Source: CAVXFB01 sp963760935 (GTDB lineage: Bacteria; Planctomycetota; Planctomycetia; Pirellulales; Thermoguttaceae). Taken from it: 64,000 nucleotides of DNA. Under the pieces are notes generated by a model, which saw only the letters and a list, made by a program, of their open reading frames with translations, was not told where the DNA came from and did not search any database. Shown here one piece after another: positions 37,410 to 47,744 of this stretch. Position 1 is the first letter of the stretch, and each line of letters starts with the position of its first letter. The position numbers were made by a program, and so were the translations under genes. The DNA is taken from NCBI GenBank assembly GCA_963760935.1, contig CAVXFB010000003.1, positions 62,001 to 126,000 of the forward strand, in the 5' to 3' direction.

Positions 37410-37591
37410 GGCGATGTTTATCCAATTGTGAGTTTGGCGAATTTGGTATCACGATCCATCCACCCTTCAGCACACTAATAACGTAATCGCTCAGTGCGCC
37501 TGGCGGGAAGGCGAAGTTGCCTGAAAAACCGCGGGCCGATGAACTTTGGGCTGGCAGATCCAACCCGCTCTTAGGGCCCAGTCAAAAGGGA

Positions 37592-37627
37592 GCCTTGGTC
37601 GCCGGGAATATCCCCGGCGACCAAGGC
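37592..37627 (-). terminator. Terminator after reverse transcriptase gene
   Basis: On the minus strand GCCTTGGTCGCCGGG, loop GATATT, CCCGGCGACCAAGGC (15 bp perfect stem), then TCCCTTTTGAC. It starts 60 bp after the RT stop codon and separates that operon from the gene at 37409. Confidence 0.65.
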
Positions 37628-37686
37628 CTCGGGCAATGTAGCATGCCCGGGTCGATCGTGACCGGCGGAGCCGTCGCGTCCAGCTG

Positions 37687-38997
37687 TTAGACCTGTGACT
37701 GATCTGCCTGGGCACAAAGTGCCTGCCATTGGTCAGCCGCCGACTGGATTTGTCGTGCGACGGCCCTGGGAGCGATCTCCCTGAAGCCGCTCTCCGCACC
37801 CAGCCGTAGGACTCGCTCGACGATTGGGCTCTTATCCCGGTTCTCGAAGGCGGGGCCGGCCGCAGCCAACCACCCCTGGATGACCTCTTGGGCCCGCAGT
37901 GGCGGTTGAGCATGTCCGTGTGCCTCTCGTAGCCCTTTTCCAAGTCCTTCCCAGGCTTCTTCGTCGAGATCCAGTTCCAGCCGTCCGTCCTGTTCCGAGA
38001 GTGCAAACCCCAAAAAATTCAGGGTTGCCCCTCGTCGCAGATCGACTGGCGGGCCATCCATGCCCTTGAGCCGGAGTCCTGCAGCCTGGAGGAGATCCTG
38101 GGCATAGCGAGTTGCCCGTGTCGCCTCGGACGCGTCGTGGCATAACACGAGGATGTTGTCGGCATACCGTATTAGCCAGGACGGCCCTCCGCCTGCATCG
38201 AACGGGACGTCCAAGCGATGGTGGAGGTAGTTGTTTAGGCCCAGCGGCGAAAAGCCGCAGCCTTGATCCATCCCTCTAGACCGTTCCGCGGCCTCGTTGC
38301 CACGGAGAACCCTTTCGATGAGGTCGAGCAGGCGTTGGTCAGACACGATGAACCGGAAGTCGTCCATGACCCAATCGATTCTAACATTGTCAAAAGCTTT
38401 TTCAACGTCGTCAGCCGCTAGGACGTGATTTCCCTCCCGGACGAGTCGACGGACTTCCAGTAGGGCCGTCAAAGTGCCCCGGCCCGGGCGAAACCCGTGT
38501 GAGCCATTTAGGAAAAGAGTTTCGCAAAATGGCCCCACGGCATTCTTGAGGGCCAACCCCACGACCCGGGACGGGATGGAGCGGAGCCTGATTGTCCTTG
38601 TCCCGCCGTTCCATTTTGGTATGCTCACGTCGAGAGACCGCGAGGGGCGGTATTGGCCGGCGACAATAATCCGCGACAACTCCCGCATGGCCGCGGCGGC
38701 TTCGCTGCGGCTGAGGGATTGAGCCGTGATGCCGTCGAGGCCCGGGGCTTTGTCGGGCCGCCGCTGGTATTCCGAGAAGGCGTGCAGCAGAGCTTCCTGG
38801 TGGGCGACGTCTTCAAATGTTGGTGGAACGGGGGTAGGCGACTGTCGACGTGCCCGCTCCCGCTCTCTCCAATACCGCGTGCCGGCCGAAATGTCTCCGC
38901 GACGCTGGCGCCACTGCCAACCGACATCGGGCGTGTTGCAGCGTCGACGGTGACACCGCTTGCCGTACGCCGATCCGTATCCGAAGGCGAATGCCAT
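37687..38997 (-). CDS. Group II-like reverse transcriptase with YADN active site
   Basis: 436 residues from the ATG at 38997, which lies 4 bp after the preceding stop codon (AAAGGGTGAGTATATG), so translation is coupled. RT blocks: APGLDGITAQSL (85-96), GTRTIRLRSIPSRVVGLAL (132-150), GSHGFRPGRGTLTALL (165-180), motif A AADDVEKAFDNV (194-205), QGCGFSPLGLNNYLHHRLD (245-263), motif C RYADN (277-281), LNFLGFALSE. The second Asp of YxDD is Asn. There is no maturase (GIIM) or endonuclease domain. It is therefore not an intron maturase; its role may be defence, element replication or diversification. Confidence 0.82.
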   Translation of the reverse strand: MAFAFGYGSAYGKRCHRRRCNTPDVGWQWRQRRGDISAGTRYWRERERARRQSPTPVPPTFEDVAHQEALLHAFSEYQRRPDKAPGLDGITAQSLSRSEAAAAMRELSRIIVAGQYRPSRSLDVSIPKWNGGTRTIRLRSIPSRVVGLALKNAVGPFCETLFLNGSHGFRPGRGTLTALLEVRRLVREGNHVLAADDVEKAFDNVRIDWVMDDFRFIVSDQRLLDLIERVLRGNEAAERSRGMDQGCGFSPLGLNNYLHHRLDVPFDAGGGPSWLIRYADNILVLCHDASEATRATRYAQDLLQAAGLRLKGMDGPPVDLRRGATLNFLGFALSEQDGRLELDLDEEAWEGLGKGLREAHGHAQPPLRAQEVIQGWLAAAGPAFENRDKSPIVERVLRLGAESGFREIAPRAVARQIQSAADQWQALCAQADQSQV

Positions 38998-39001
38998 ATA
39001 C

Positions 39002-40498
39002 TCACCCTTTTGGCCGAGTGGCCAGAAAATCTTTGACACGTTGCGACGTGGGGTCCTCTCCAGGACCGCACCAACCGTGGGCACGATAGGCTGCTCTCCG
39101 TAGGCCGGCTTGGCGGCGAAACTTTGGATCGAACCGATCCTGGAAATCGATGAGCACGAGCCGAACGTCGGATGACTGCCCGACGAGCCACTGGCGGGTC
39201 AACAGGCCGGGCACGTCAATCCCGCCGTCGGCCCGGATAAGCACGTCCAGCCCCCGGGCGTCGAGCTGCCCGTTGATGGCGGCCGTCGTGGTGACAATCG
39301 ACTTGTTCAGCGCGGGCGACGGCGTCTCGCCGTCCATGCCGCTGATGATCAGCCAGTCCGGCAGGCGTCGTGCCAGTATCCGGGCGTGGTCCACGCCTTC
39401 GACCTCAACCGCTACACGTTGGGGACCATCGCTCAGGAGTGATGTGGCAACTCCAGGAAAATCGATGTTCAGCTGGTCGCGGTCGCCAGCTACCAGCAGC
39501 TTTGCCAGTCGCCCAAGCCGTCGGTTGCGGATTGGATTGTCCCAGACCGCCCGCCGTTTCAGCGTCAGCGGTTCTGCAATTCCATGCAGATTGGGCCCGT
39601 CGTTGACCGGCAGGAACAGCACGTTGACCGGCAGTTGCTTCATGCCGTGGGCCGGGATGTGGAGTTCGTCGAAGCCGAAATGTGCCCGCACCAGATCGAC
39701 CTCCCCGGCAGCGAGAGGAAAGTCATCCGGCAATAGGCCGAAGAATCGACCTTTCCAAGTAGACCGATACGGCAAGATTCCGTTACGGCTGATGATCTCG
39801 AAGGCGTTGACAGCGATGAAGATGTCGCGGTCTTGGAGCTTCACATTGGCTGAGCTTAGCGAGAGGAACGTGCCGACCGCGATCCGCTCCGGTTGCCAGG
39901 CCATGTGGCGTCGCGTAGAAATTGAGACGCTTTTCACCCAACGGCATATGTGCTTTGCGAGCCATCCCGCCTCGTCGGGCCTGAGAGCAGCGACCGCGAG
40001 CGTAGCCGCGGGATATGCCAATGCAATCTGGCCAACAAGCCGGGCGGGGTCCACCTGGGTGCCGTAGCGGATCAGCCCGTGGTGATGCTGACGGATAAAC
40101 GACAGCAGGTCGACGTCGACAATGCCGTTGGCGACCACGGCCTCGATGTCGGACACGTCGAGCGGCGAAGGATAGTCGATCATCGGGATCAACTTGGGCA
40201 CATAGCCGGCCGTCATCAGCATGCTCGTGATGGCCGGCGACAACGCCGAGAAGGCCGGGTGCACCGGACCCGCCGCTACCGCACGGTGGTCAATCGCCTC
40301 CATGACGCCGCCGAGAGGGCATCTTCGGGCCCGCAGCTCACAGCCTCGCTCCGGTGAGCAGACTAATTCGTGGTTGACCGTCAGCATTTCGGCGGCCGCG
40401 GCGGCTTCATCGTTCAAAATGTCGATGACGTGCGGCCCGATTTGCTTCAGCTCAACCGCACGTTTCGATGATCGCCTTATCGAACTGGAATCCCGCAT
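39002..40498 (-). CDS. Unknown 498-residue protein paired with reverse transcriptase
   Basis: 498 residues, no signal peptide or membrane segment. I recognise no domain. Visible segments: SIRRSSKRAVELKQIGPHVI at the start; several beta-rich stretches in the middle (VAVEVEGVDHARILARRLPD, DWLIISGMDGETPS); and a C-terminal stretch (LDVLIRADGGIDVPG, VRLVLIDFQDRFDP, RAAYRAHGWCGPGEDP) that I recall from conserved planctomycete accessory proteins. It is cotranslated with the RT downstream, so they likely work together. A 423 bp non-coding region precedes it. Confidence 0.6.
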   Translation of the reverse strand: MRDSSSIRRSSKRAVELKQIGPHVIDILNDEAAAAAEMLTVNHELVCSPERGCELRARRCPLGGVMEAIDHRAVAAGPVHPAFSALSPAITSMLMTAGYVPKLIPMIDYPSPLDVSDIEAVVANGIVDVDLLSFIRQHHHGLIRYGTQVDPARLVGQIALAYPAATLAVAALRPDEAGWLAKHICRWVKSVSISTRRHMAWQPERIAVGTFLSLSSANVKLQDRDIFIAVNAFEIISRNGILPYRSTWKGRFFGLLPDDFPLAAGEVDLVRAHFGFDELHIPAHGMKQLPVNVLFLPVNDGPNLHGIAEPLTLKRRAVWDNPIRNRRLGRLAKLLVAGDRDQLNIDFPGVATSLLSDGPQRVAVEVEGVDHARILARRLPDWLIISGMDGETPSPALNKSIVTTTAAINGQLDARGLDVLIRADGGIDVPGLLTRQWLVGQSSDVRLVLIDFQDRFDPKFRRQAGLRRAAYRAHGWCGPGEDPTSQRVKDFLATRPKG

Positions 40499-40921
40499 GA
40501 CCTTCTTCCCGCCTCTGGTGACCCTAAGCTTGTAAGTTGTGTGCCCGGCAATCGTCGATCCGGGCGGCTAGCAAAGCCGCATTCTCCTTGAAATCTCATT
40601 GATGGCACTGGTTCCCGTTGCTGTGCTGGCGATTATCACGGTCGTCGTATAGGAATGCAAACAGATCGGGCTGCGTGTGTGATTCGCAACGTAAATGATT
40701 TGTAACAACATAGGAAACTATAGGTGGTGCCGGGAACCTCTTTTGTGTGCAACACTGTTCGGTTCCAATACCACGTTTCCCGTGCATAAGGGCTGCGCAC
40801 GCCAAATCGTGTTCCATCCAGGCCAGCCGGGTGCGTAACCCTTACGCACCGGACAGCCCACCCCGCATAGCAGCGGCCCGACGACCGACCGAAGGCCCTA
40901 ACTGCCGATGCAAGGGGCAGT
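40499..40921. other. Non-coding region upstream of the RT operon
   Basis: 423 bp without a credible gene in an otherwise compact element. It is AT-richer than its neighbours in the middle and contains the hairpin at 40827. It should hold the promoter of the 498-residue protein/RT operon and could encode an RNA partner. Confidence 0.5.
40827..40852. other. Palindromic hairpin upstream of RT operon
   Basis: CCG-G-GTGCGTAA-CCC-TTACGCAC-CGG: 11 pairs with one bulged G and a 3-base loop. It could be an operator for a dimeric regulator or part of an RNA structure. Confidence 0.5.
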
Positions 40922-41482
40922 TCAGGTGTTTCCGCATCTCGCTGACGTCCGCCATGCACGGCTGCCCGATCGACGAGCCGGGCCAGTGCCGTGACAATGC
41001 GGGCTGTAGTTCCGATAGGCTACAACAAGGTGTAAAAGCTCACTGGCATCCCAGCCCTCGTTCACACATGTCCGTGCCAGCAGCAGGCGAATGCTGGTGT
41101 CCTGGATCGCCGCCAGGTGTATCAGGTGTGCGTAGCTCAGCCGCCGGTTGTCGGGACCGCGGAGCCGCGTATACCGGTTAAGATTCTCCCTGCTGCCGTA
41201 CGCCTCGACGAAGCGACGGGCCGTGTGAAGTACCGAGTCGTTTTGGCAGCCCAGGGCTTTCTCCATGCGGTAAAGGACATCAGAGTTGATATCACGGCCG
41301 TTTTTCGTCCAGTCACGTTCCTCTTCAAGCAGCGTTTCTCCCAGGGCCCAGTGAGCCTCGATAAAGTCGTCGCAGGCCTGCTCAATGAGTCGCTCGACTT
41401 TGTCGAAGCTCGGTTGCTCATCAGCGGTGAAGTTGGATCTTGCATCGGGCATGATCACGGCCGATTGTGGATGCGATAACAT
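40922..41482 (-). CDS. Unknown helical protein of integrative element
   Basis: 186 residues, ATG at 41482 behind AGGAAGG. Helical throughout: FDKVERLIEQACDDFIEAHW, LGETLLEEERDWTKNGRD, LGCQNDSVLHTARRFVEAYG, LSYAHLIHLAAIQDTSIRLL, CVNEGWDASELLHLVVAY. The pattern (L-S-Y-x-H at the base of a helix, N-E-G-W-D-A-S-E-L) recalls DUF1016- or ParB-associated helical proteins, without certainty. It follows the ParB-like gene by 42 bp. The last 25 residues are Arg/Ser-rich and may be out of frame. Confidence 0.5.
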   Translation of the reverse strand: MLSHPQSAVIMPDARSNFTADEQPSFDKVERLIEQACDDFIEAHWALGETLLEEERDWTKNGRDINSDVLYRMEKALGCQNDSVLHTARRFVEAYGSRENLNRYTRLRGPDNRRLSYAHLIHLAAIQDTSIRLLLARTCVNEGWDASELLHLVVAYRNYSPHCHGTGPARRSGSRAWRTSARCGNT

Positions 41483-41524
41483 AATAATGCCTTCCTATCT
41501 GAGTAGCATGCGATGGAAATTTGC

Positions 41525-43182
41525 CTAACAACCCGTGGAGGCGAGTTGTTCCGCGGCCGCTAACCACCGTTGGGCGGCAACACTAGGCTCGCATCGGCTG
41601 ACTAACACCGATGCCACCAGCTGCAGTTCTGGGTCCGGTAGACGGCCAAGCCGATCGACAAGGACGTCCTTAGCGGGCCGATTGTCAATCGTACGATCCC
41701 AGTCGGCATCGAGCGATTGGACCTTCGTGACGACCGCCGTCAGCAGCCTCTCGCGATTGCCGAACAACTCGCTCTCGGCCCTGGCGGTCTGAGCCCTGAG
41801 GGTCTGCTTCAAAACGTTGACGAAGACTTCGTCCAGCCGCTGTCCCACCGATGATGTTCCGCGGCCCGATCCGGCCGTCCGCCGCTGGTTGAACTCAACC
41901 ACGGTAAGGCGGGCCGCCTCCAATGCGACTTCCGCGGTCGCTTCTTCAGAAACCCGCCAAGGGCCTGGTACAAAACGATTTTTTCTTCGAGCGATAACCG
42001 CTGTGCATCGCGGATGACGCCAGGGGCCTTCTGAAGGAGGTCAAGCATGGCCGCTACTACGGGTCCTTGGACGGTCTCCGGCGAAACGCCATTCCTTTCC
42101 AGGCATGAACGGACGCCGATTTTGACCAGCTCTTCAACATCATATCGGCGGTCAGTGTGCAACTTGGCGTTAGACAAGATCGACAACCATTCCTCGACGC
42201 TGATCAGGACTTTCAGCTGTTGTCCATGCAACGTACAGGGCAGAAGGTCTAAGGTTTTCACGCTGAGCTCATGTTCACCGACGGCCCGAATATAATTTTT
42301 GAGACGAGGCAATCTCGCATGCGAACAACCCCATTTGGCCAAACCCAATGCAAAATTCAATGTTGGGCGGAAGTCAGCCATCTTGTCGCTGACGAGATCG
42401 GCCAAACCCATCTTCACCACCGCTTCAAAGGCTTCATCTAACCCGCAGACGCCAACATCGGTAAGATGCGGCGCCAAGTCCTTCAGGTTCGCCCCTGCAT
42501 TCGCCCATCGGTCGCGAAGCTCTATGGGTAAGGCCAGGTAGGTGTGAACGCAATCCAAAGAAAATTGAGCTACTTCCTGATCGCCCCAAGCCGCGTCGAA
42601 CTGTTGGGGATCGGTGATGATCAATCTGCCGCCGAGTGCGATACGTCGACGAGAGTCGTCGGGCTGGATCTCCCAGACCCACTGCGGGCAGCGGCCGCTC
42701 GCACGATAGTAGTCGTTGCGGAGGTCGGCGGCCTCACTGTACGCCAAATCGTTTCGTAACGTGGATTCCGACATGCCGACGTCGGCCGCGAGTTTCCTCT
42801 GACTTACCTCTCGCATTTCCAACATTTTACGGAACATTCGTCCCTGCCGAACGCGGCAATGCTTGCCATGCTGATTGCGGCGAAACGTTTCTGAGCAGGC
42901 GACGTAGTCATCGACTTCAACCACCTCGCACGCAATTTCTCCGAAGCCACACTCCACGGCCGCCTCCCAGCCATGCTGCCCATCAATGATCTCGTAGCGG
43001 TCTCCGCAGCGCCGCACGATGACGGGCTTGGGCAACCGTCCCAGTTGCCGTACTGCGGCAAGCAGTTCCGCGCGTTGTTCGTCAGTGAACTCGTTTGGAT
43101 TCCAAGGGTTTGGATCCATCTGGTCAACATGGATCATCGTGATCTTAATTTCAGCAGATCGGTTTTCGTTCGCATTATCCAT
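41525..43182 (-). pseudogene. ParB-like DNA-binding protein, single frameshift near 3' end
   Basis: Start at the ATG at 43182 (AGGAGA upstream). A ParB/sulfiredoxin-type N-domain (12-100: PNPWNPNEFTDEQRAELLAA, IVRRCGDRYEIIDGQHGWEA) is followed by an HTH (REVSQRKLAADVGMSESTLR) and a long helical C-region. Near 41960 the frame must shift: YQALGG is followed in another frame by VSEEATAEVALEAARLTVVE, continuing to a stop at 41525. One missing G in GGCGGGTTTCTG explains it. ParB-type proteins act in partition or as regulators; no ParA is present. Confidence 0.75.
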
Positions 43183-43276
43183 GCAAAATCTCCTAGGCAA
43201 GGGATTGCGGTTTGGAAACGTTGTTGATTCAAAGAAGGTGCCCGCCTTGCCCGGCGGCCGTTGCTTTTTTTTCGGG

Positions 43277-43654
43277 TCATTTGTCATTCCTTTCCAACGC
43301 GCTCGCGGGCATCTTCGCTGCCAAGCCACCGTCGACCAACTTCGTGAGTTCTTCCCGCGGGATCAACAGTCGTCCCCTGGGACCCGTCCCACCGACGCGC
43401 ACGGCCTGAATTTTTCCTTCCCGGTGCCATCGACGGACCGTGAACGGGGCCCGACCGGTAAGTTGCCCAACTTCCTCGACCGTAAAGTGCGCCTTAGTGC
43501 GGCCCGCCAGACAGTCGAAAATCGCTTGCTGCCCGACCTGAAGCTTGCCGATCGCATCGAGGAGGACTTGGCCTAGTAGTCGATCGGTCTCCACGGCGGG
43601 TCGGTCGAGGCCATATCGTGACCCACTGTGGGCACTGATTGCACGAGAAGACAT
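43277..43654 (-). CDS. Excisionase/MerR-like HTH protein
   Basis: 125 residues from the ATG at 43654 (GGAG upstream). The C-terminal half is a HTH_17-type winged helix: HFTVEEVGQLTGRAPFTVRR, then WHREGKIQAVRVGGTGPRGR and LLIPREELTKLV. Proteins of this form act as excisionases or small repressors in integrative elements. Its position between the polymerase-like gene and parB, in an element with a tyrosine recombinase, fits control of excision or transcription. Confidence 0.7.
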   Translation of the reverse strand: MSSRAISAHSGSRYGLDRPAVETDRLLGQVLLDAIGKLQVGQQAIFDCLAGRTKAHFTVEEVGQLTGRAPFTVRRWHREGKIQAVRVGGTGPRGRLLIPREELTKLVDGGLAAKMPASALERNDK

Positions 43655-44012
43655 TTCTTGGCTCCAATTCTTCTTTCGGACCGCGGTGCGAGCAATCCAC
43701 GGCCAGGCGACGGAGCCAACTGGAGCACGGCCATCGCAGAGAAAATGGAAATCGCAGCTCGAAAAACAAGACTGCGCAGAACTCACGCGAAGCTGGAGAG
43801 CCAGCGGACGTCGCCGGCGTGAGTTCCCAGCCGCCCCGAGGGGCGGCCAGCGTGTCCAGGATTTGGCTGCGGCGGAACCGGCCCGCACCATCGGCGGGCA
43901 TCACCCGAACACTCCTAGAGCATAATGTCGCAAGGTGCGTGTGTCAAGGACCGCAAACGGTGATTGATGCGGCACGCACGTTCCGTTGCACACTGTTTCA
44001 CGCATGCCGCCC
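43655..44012. other. Intergenic region inside integrative element
   Basis: No gene is visible. It lies downstream of the polymerase-like gene and upstream of the HTH gene and should hold the promoter of the HTH/ParB operon. Confidence 0.45.
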
Positions 44013-45674
44013 CTACCATCGTTCGCAGATGCGGCAGACACAACACTCGCGTGCCACGTCCCCTAGCACCGCTCTGGCCGCCTCGTTGGCAATTGAAGTC
44101 GCCCGCTCCGCCATGCCGTTGCTGGTGACCGGCACCTCGATTACAAAGCTGTGCTCCGCGACGGCAACTAAATCAAGCTGGAAGCCCACGAGGCGGTAAA
44201 GTACGGTTTTCATCACCGCGTCCATCAGTTGCTGGCTCTCGGCACTCAACCGCTGTGGCCAATAAACAGGCGCACCCACCTGACCCGTGGGCCCTATGGG
44301 ATTAGTGCGCATGATTCGCTCATACGTCTGATTACTGGCAGGCATACTTCGCACATCGGGGTTCGGCGACGCCTGGAGCAAATCTTCCCACCTCTCGCGT
44401 AGTACCGGATGCCGCGTAGCGCCACGGATGATGTTCCGCAGTCCAAATGCCAAAGTGTTGCGTTTTGTAATGTTGATGTGCTCACGGAGTGTGCGGCTCG
44501 AAACCCCGATTTTTCCCATCACAACATCTTCAGTTGGATCTTCAACGAATCGTCCCCACTCCGGGCATACATAAGAGAGCAGTACTCGCAGAAGCAGATC
44601 GATGTCTGCTCTGGCGGGCAAGGTGTCCGGGAACTCGGTATTCAACAACGCCAGGACCTCTTCATTCCACAAACCGGCGAGCACCGCAACCAGTAGTCGT
44701 CGGGTGACGGCGAATCTTGTAACCTCGTCGAGCCTGGCAAACCAGGCCTTGGGCCCAGCTCGCTGCGCAGCCCTTGCGCAGTCTGGATCATGCGCATCGA
44801 GCGATTGTGTAGGATCCAACTCTTCGTTCCCCGTATAGACGTCGAGCAGTTTGCCGGCCGCCTCAGTGACCGGGTCGCGTCCGTCTCGAAATCCGTTGGC
44901 GAAGCGTACCGGTGTCCCGGCGGCGAACTCCAGAGCAACGGCGCAACACCGCAGCTCCAAATCTCGGAGTTCTCCGACAACGAAGACGCAGCCATCCTTG
45001 GGGACGAAACACATATCTGTCAGGCGACGGCTGGAGGCCAAGTTGGGGCTCTGAGATCGGATTTCCGGAACGACATAATATTGCGGCCGGACTATCACAG
45101 ACGTAAGCAGCTGTCGGCCCACCGTACTTGCGACCCGGTAATCTGCCCAGGCCCGCAATGTGGGATCACACCGAAGTATCACTCCCCATCGGTCCGGCCA
45201 TAGGTCAACCCTACCGTTGCCATCCAACGGGGCCTTACGAGGTACACCACGGAGATCGGGATGGGAAACCAGCCATTCAGCAAGCGCCTTCCGCAGTTGG
45301 CTCTCTTTGATGGTGAGACCGTCCTGCAGCTCATTGCGTTCAAAACAGTGCCGCAGGGATGAGTGCTTGTCCAATAGCTCCGCGGGGATGGTCTCACACA
45401 CCGTTCTACATCTAGTCTGTAGCTTGTCGGCCCCTTCGTCGTCCAGCAAGATTCCGCTCCTGTGCCCTTGAGCCAAGGCGATAGCCCCTTGGACGTCGAC
45501 TCCGATACCCAGGGGGCCGTAACTCCAGACGGCTTTGAAGATATTCTTTCGCTGTTCTTGCCGCCATTTCAGCCAGGCCCAGTGGATGGCATCCAAATCG
45601 GACTCGGGACGTGGCTCGGGTATTCGTCTGATCGGCGGTGCGAGGCTTTCGATTAGTTCTTTTGTTCGTCTTAA

Positions 45675-47194
45675 TTTTACTGCGCAGGATTACGGCCATT
45701 TGCAGCGTATGAGGTTTTTCAGATAAATGCCCAGGTGTCGCAGTTTCTTTCGTGTTCGCTTGATGTGGCATCGCCGTGCTGTTGCATTGCGCTGTTGCCA
45801 GTGCTGGATTGTCCTTGCGGTTGCTTCAATCAGTGCCGCAGACGCCCGACCGCTAAGCCACCAACTCCGCACCAGTGATCCCATTGCCGTATGTACTTGG
45901 CACACGGTCAACTCGGGATTTTTTCCCCCGCAAAGTCTCGCGGACTCGCGCCATGAACAAGTAGCTCACCGATGTCAGGATCAAGTGTCGCTTCAATCCC
46001 AGCCAGTGACGCCCTTCCCATTGATCGAGCCCGACTTCTTGTTTTTGATCCTCAAAACACCGTTCAACACGCCATCGCGAGAACGCCACCAGCAACAAGG
46101 TTTGCACGCTCGTCTCCAACGGAGCGTCACCGAGGAAAAACTTGATCTCCGCCGGGTCCAAGACATTGCGGGCTACCGCCAGATGCAGCCGCATTCCGGG
46201 CAAGCCCTTCTCATCCTTGACCGTAATCCAAACGTGTCTTGCCTCCCACCCTTTTCGCCGTCCTTGACGCGATACCGCACCCACTCCTGGTCCCGCAGTT
46301 CCGGCGAGTATTTGAGCATGTTTTCAACGCTGATGGCCGGACGGCTGCCGGCAATGGCTCGCGGCGTCTTGCGGCCACGCCCCTTGGCTCGCCGAAACGG
46401 GCGATCCGTTACGCGCGGCTCGTGAATCCAGCCGGTGAACGTCTTCGGCACTTCGCCCACAAAACACTGCTTGCGACCGTGCAATTCCCGCAAAAACGCG
46501 GGCTTTCCGCCATATCCCTCGTCGAACGTCAGCCAGTCGAACGTCACTCCGTTGTCTTCCGCGCGGTCGAAAAGCTCCAAAGCGATTTTCCATTTCGGCC
46601 GATACACCACATCGTCGGGAATGCCCGCCGCGCGGCAACGGGCGCGGTCGTCCGACCAGTCCTCGGGCAGAAACAAGTCGCCGTCCAACAGGCAATGGAA
46701 ATCGCCGGTGGCGTAGGCGAGATGCACGGTGACGATGCAGTTTTCCGTCTTACCAACCGTGCCGCACCACTGCCGTTTGACGCCAGGGGTTTTGCCTCCT
46801 TGCTTCACGTCGCTGGTTTCGTCGATGATGCCGACCGAATTGCGACCAGCGTGGTCCCGGATCACGATCTCTTGCAAGCGATTTCGAGTGCGATCTTCTT
46901 CCCACTTGTAGGTGGACAAAAACTCCTGCAAGTTTCGCGGGGGAATCCCGGCGGCAACGGCGATCGGTTCACAGCTTTTTTCGCTGAGATTGGACAATTG
47001 GCCCTCGACATAGGTCGAGAAATGAGCCCGCGTCTGCCGTTGGGTAAAGCAATCGTCGAACTGTTTCAAGTAACGTGTCAGCATCGGCTTCAACTGGCGA
47101 ATCTGTTTGGCGTCCATGCCAAGCCCTCCGTGTTGGATGGCTACAGCTTCGCCAAACTCGCCGATTTACGCAATATCAATCCTGCGCAGTAAAA
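45675..47194 (-). mobile_element. IS701-family insertion sequence in the polymerase-like gene
   Basis: Perfect 17 bp inverted repeats TTTTACTGCGCAGGATT at both ends, flanked by TTAA direct repeats (45671-45674 and 47195-47198), matching the 4 bp target duplication of IS701 elements. Length 1520 bp. Confidence 0.92.
45690..47117 (-). pseudogene. IS701-family transposase, two frameshifts
   Basis: The N-terminal 290 residues (47117 to about 46250) are clear: RAHFSTYVEGQLSNLSEKSC, VGIIDETSDVKQGGKTPGVK, LLDGDLFLPEDW, WLTFDEGYGGKPAFLREL. The frame then shifts near 46250 (to HVWITVKDEKGLPGMRLHLA, SRWRVERCFEDQKQEVGLDQ, which carries the catalytic Glu) and again near 45900 (to VRSWWLSGRASAALIEATAR). 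As read, no full transposase is made, although ends and target duplication are perfect. Confidence 0.85.
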
Positions 47195-47744
47195 TTAAGA
47201 GCGACTTCGTAATGTTGACGATGGCGGACAGCGTGGCTGCCGTGTCGGAATATGTGGCCGTCTGGCCGCGATTGTATTCACGGATCAAATCATCGAGCGG
47301 GCGGGGTCGGCTGTCGCGTCCGGTCTCAGCATACCAGAGACGCTGGTGCCACAGCATGATGTCCCAGAGCTGGTAGCCGGCGGACAACATGAATAAGGCG
47401 GATGCGCCTTCTGGTTGATCATGCTGACAGAAATACCGGTATAACCCCCAGTGAAGCAAGGCTGCGTCATGGCAAATCACCCGGCAAGAGGAGTGCAGCT
47501 GCAGGAAGACCGACAAGTCCTTCGGATACACTGTAACCCAGTCCCCGCCTGCGACGCCTGCGACGAGAGGGTTTTCCGCGTCAACGATGCCTTCCTGCGA
47601 AATGGCAACGGCGATATGTCGTCGGCTGAGGGCATGCCCGTCCCACAGGTGTTTGGCGTCCAGAAGGCTCATCATTATCCTCCGGCTCGACAAAGCCGCG
47701 GGAAAGTCGCTCCCCTCACACGCCAGTCGCACAATACGCCGATC

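Larger units (their letters stand above)
44013..47672 (-). pseudogene. Divergent family A DNA polymerase homologue, split by IS701
   Basis: The N-terminal part (47672 to 47199; GGAGGATAATG start) resembles a degenerate 3'-5' exonuclease domain (CRVICHDAALLHWGLYRYF, LWDIMLWHQRLWYAETGRD). Removing the IS and one TTAA rejoins it in frame (KSLLRRTKELIESLAPP) to the C-terminal part at 45670-44013. That part follows Pol I: SQSPNLASSRRLTDMCFVPK, then VFVVGELRDLELR in the position of motif A VxADYSQIELR, and LVAVAEHSFVIEVP in the position of the VHDELVFEVP motif C. Both catalytic Asp positions are altered (Glu; Glu-His). It ends CCVCRICERW. Rejoined length is about 700 residues. Confidence 0.6.
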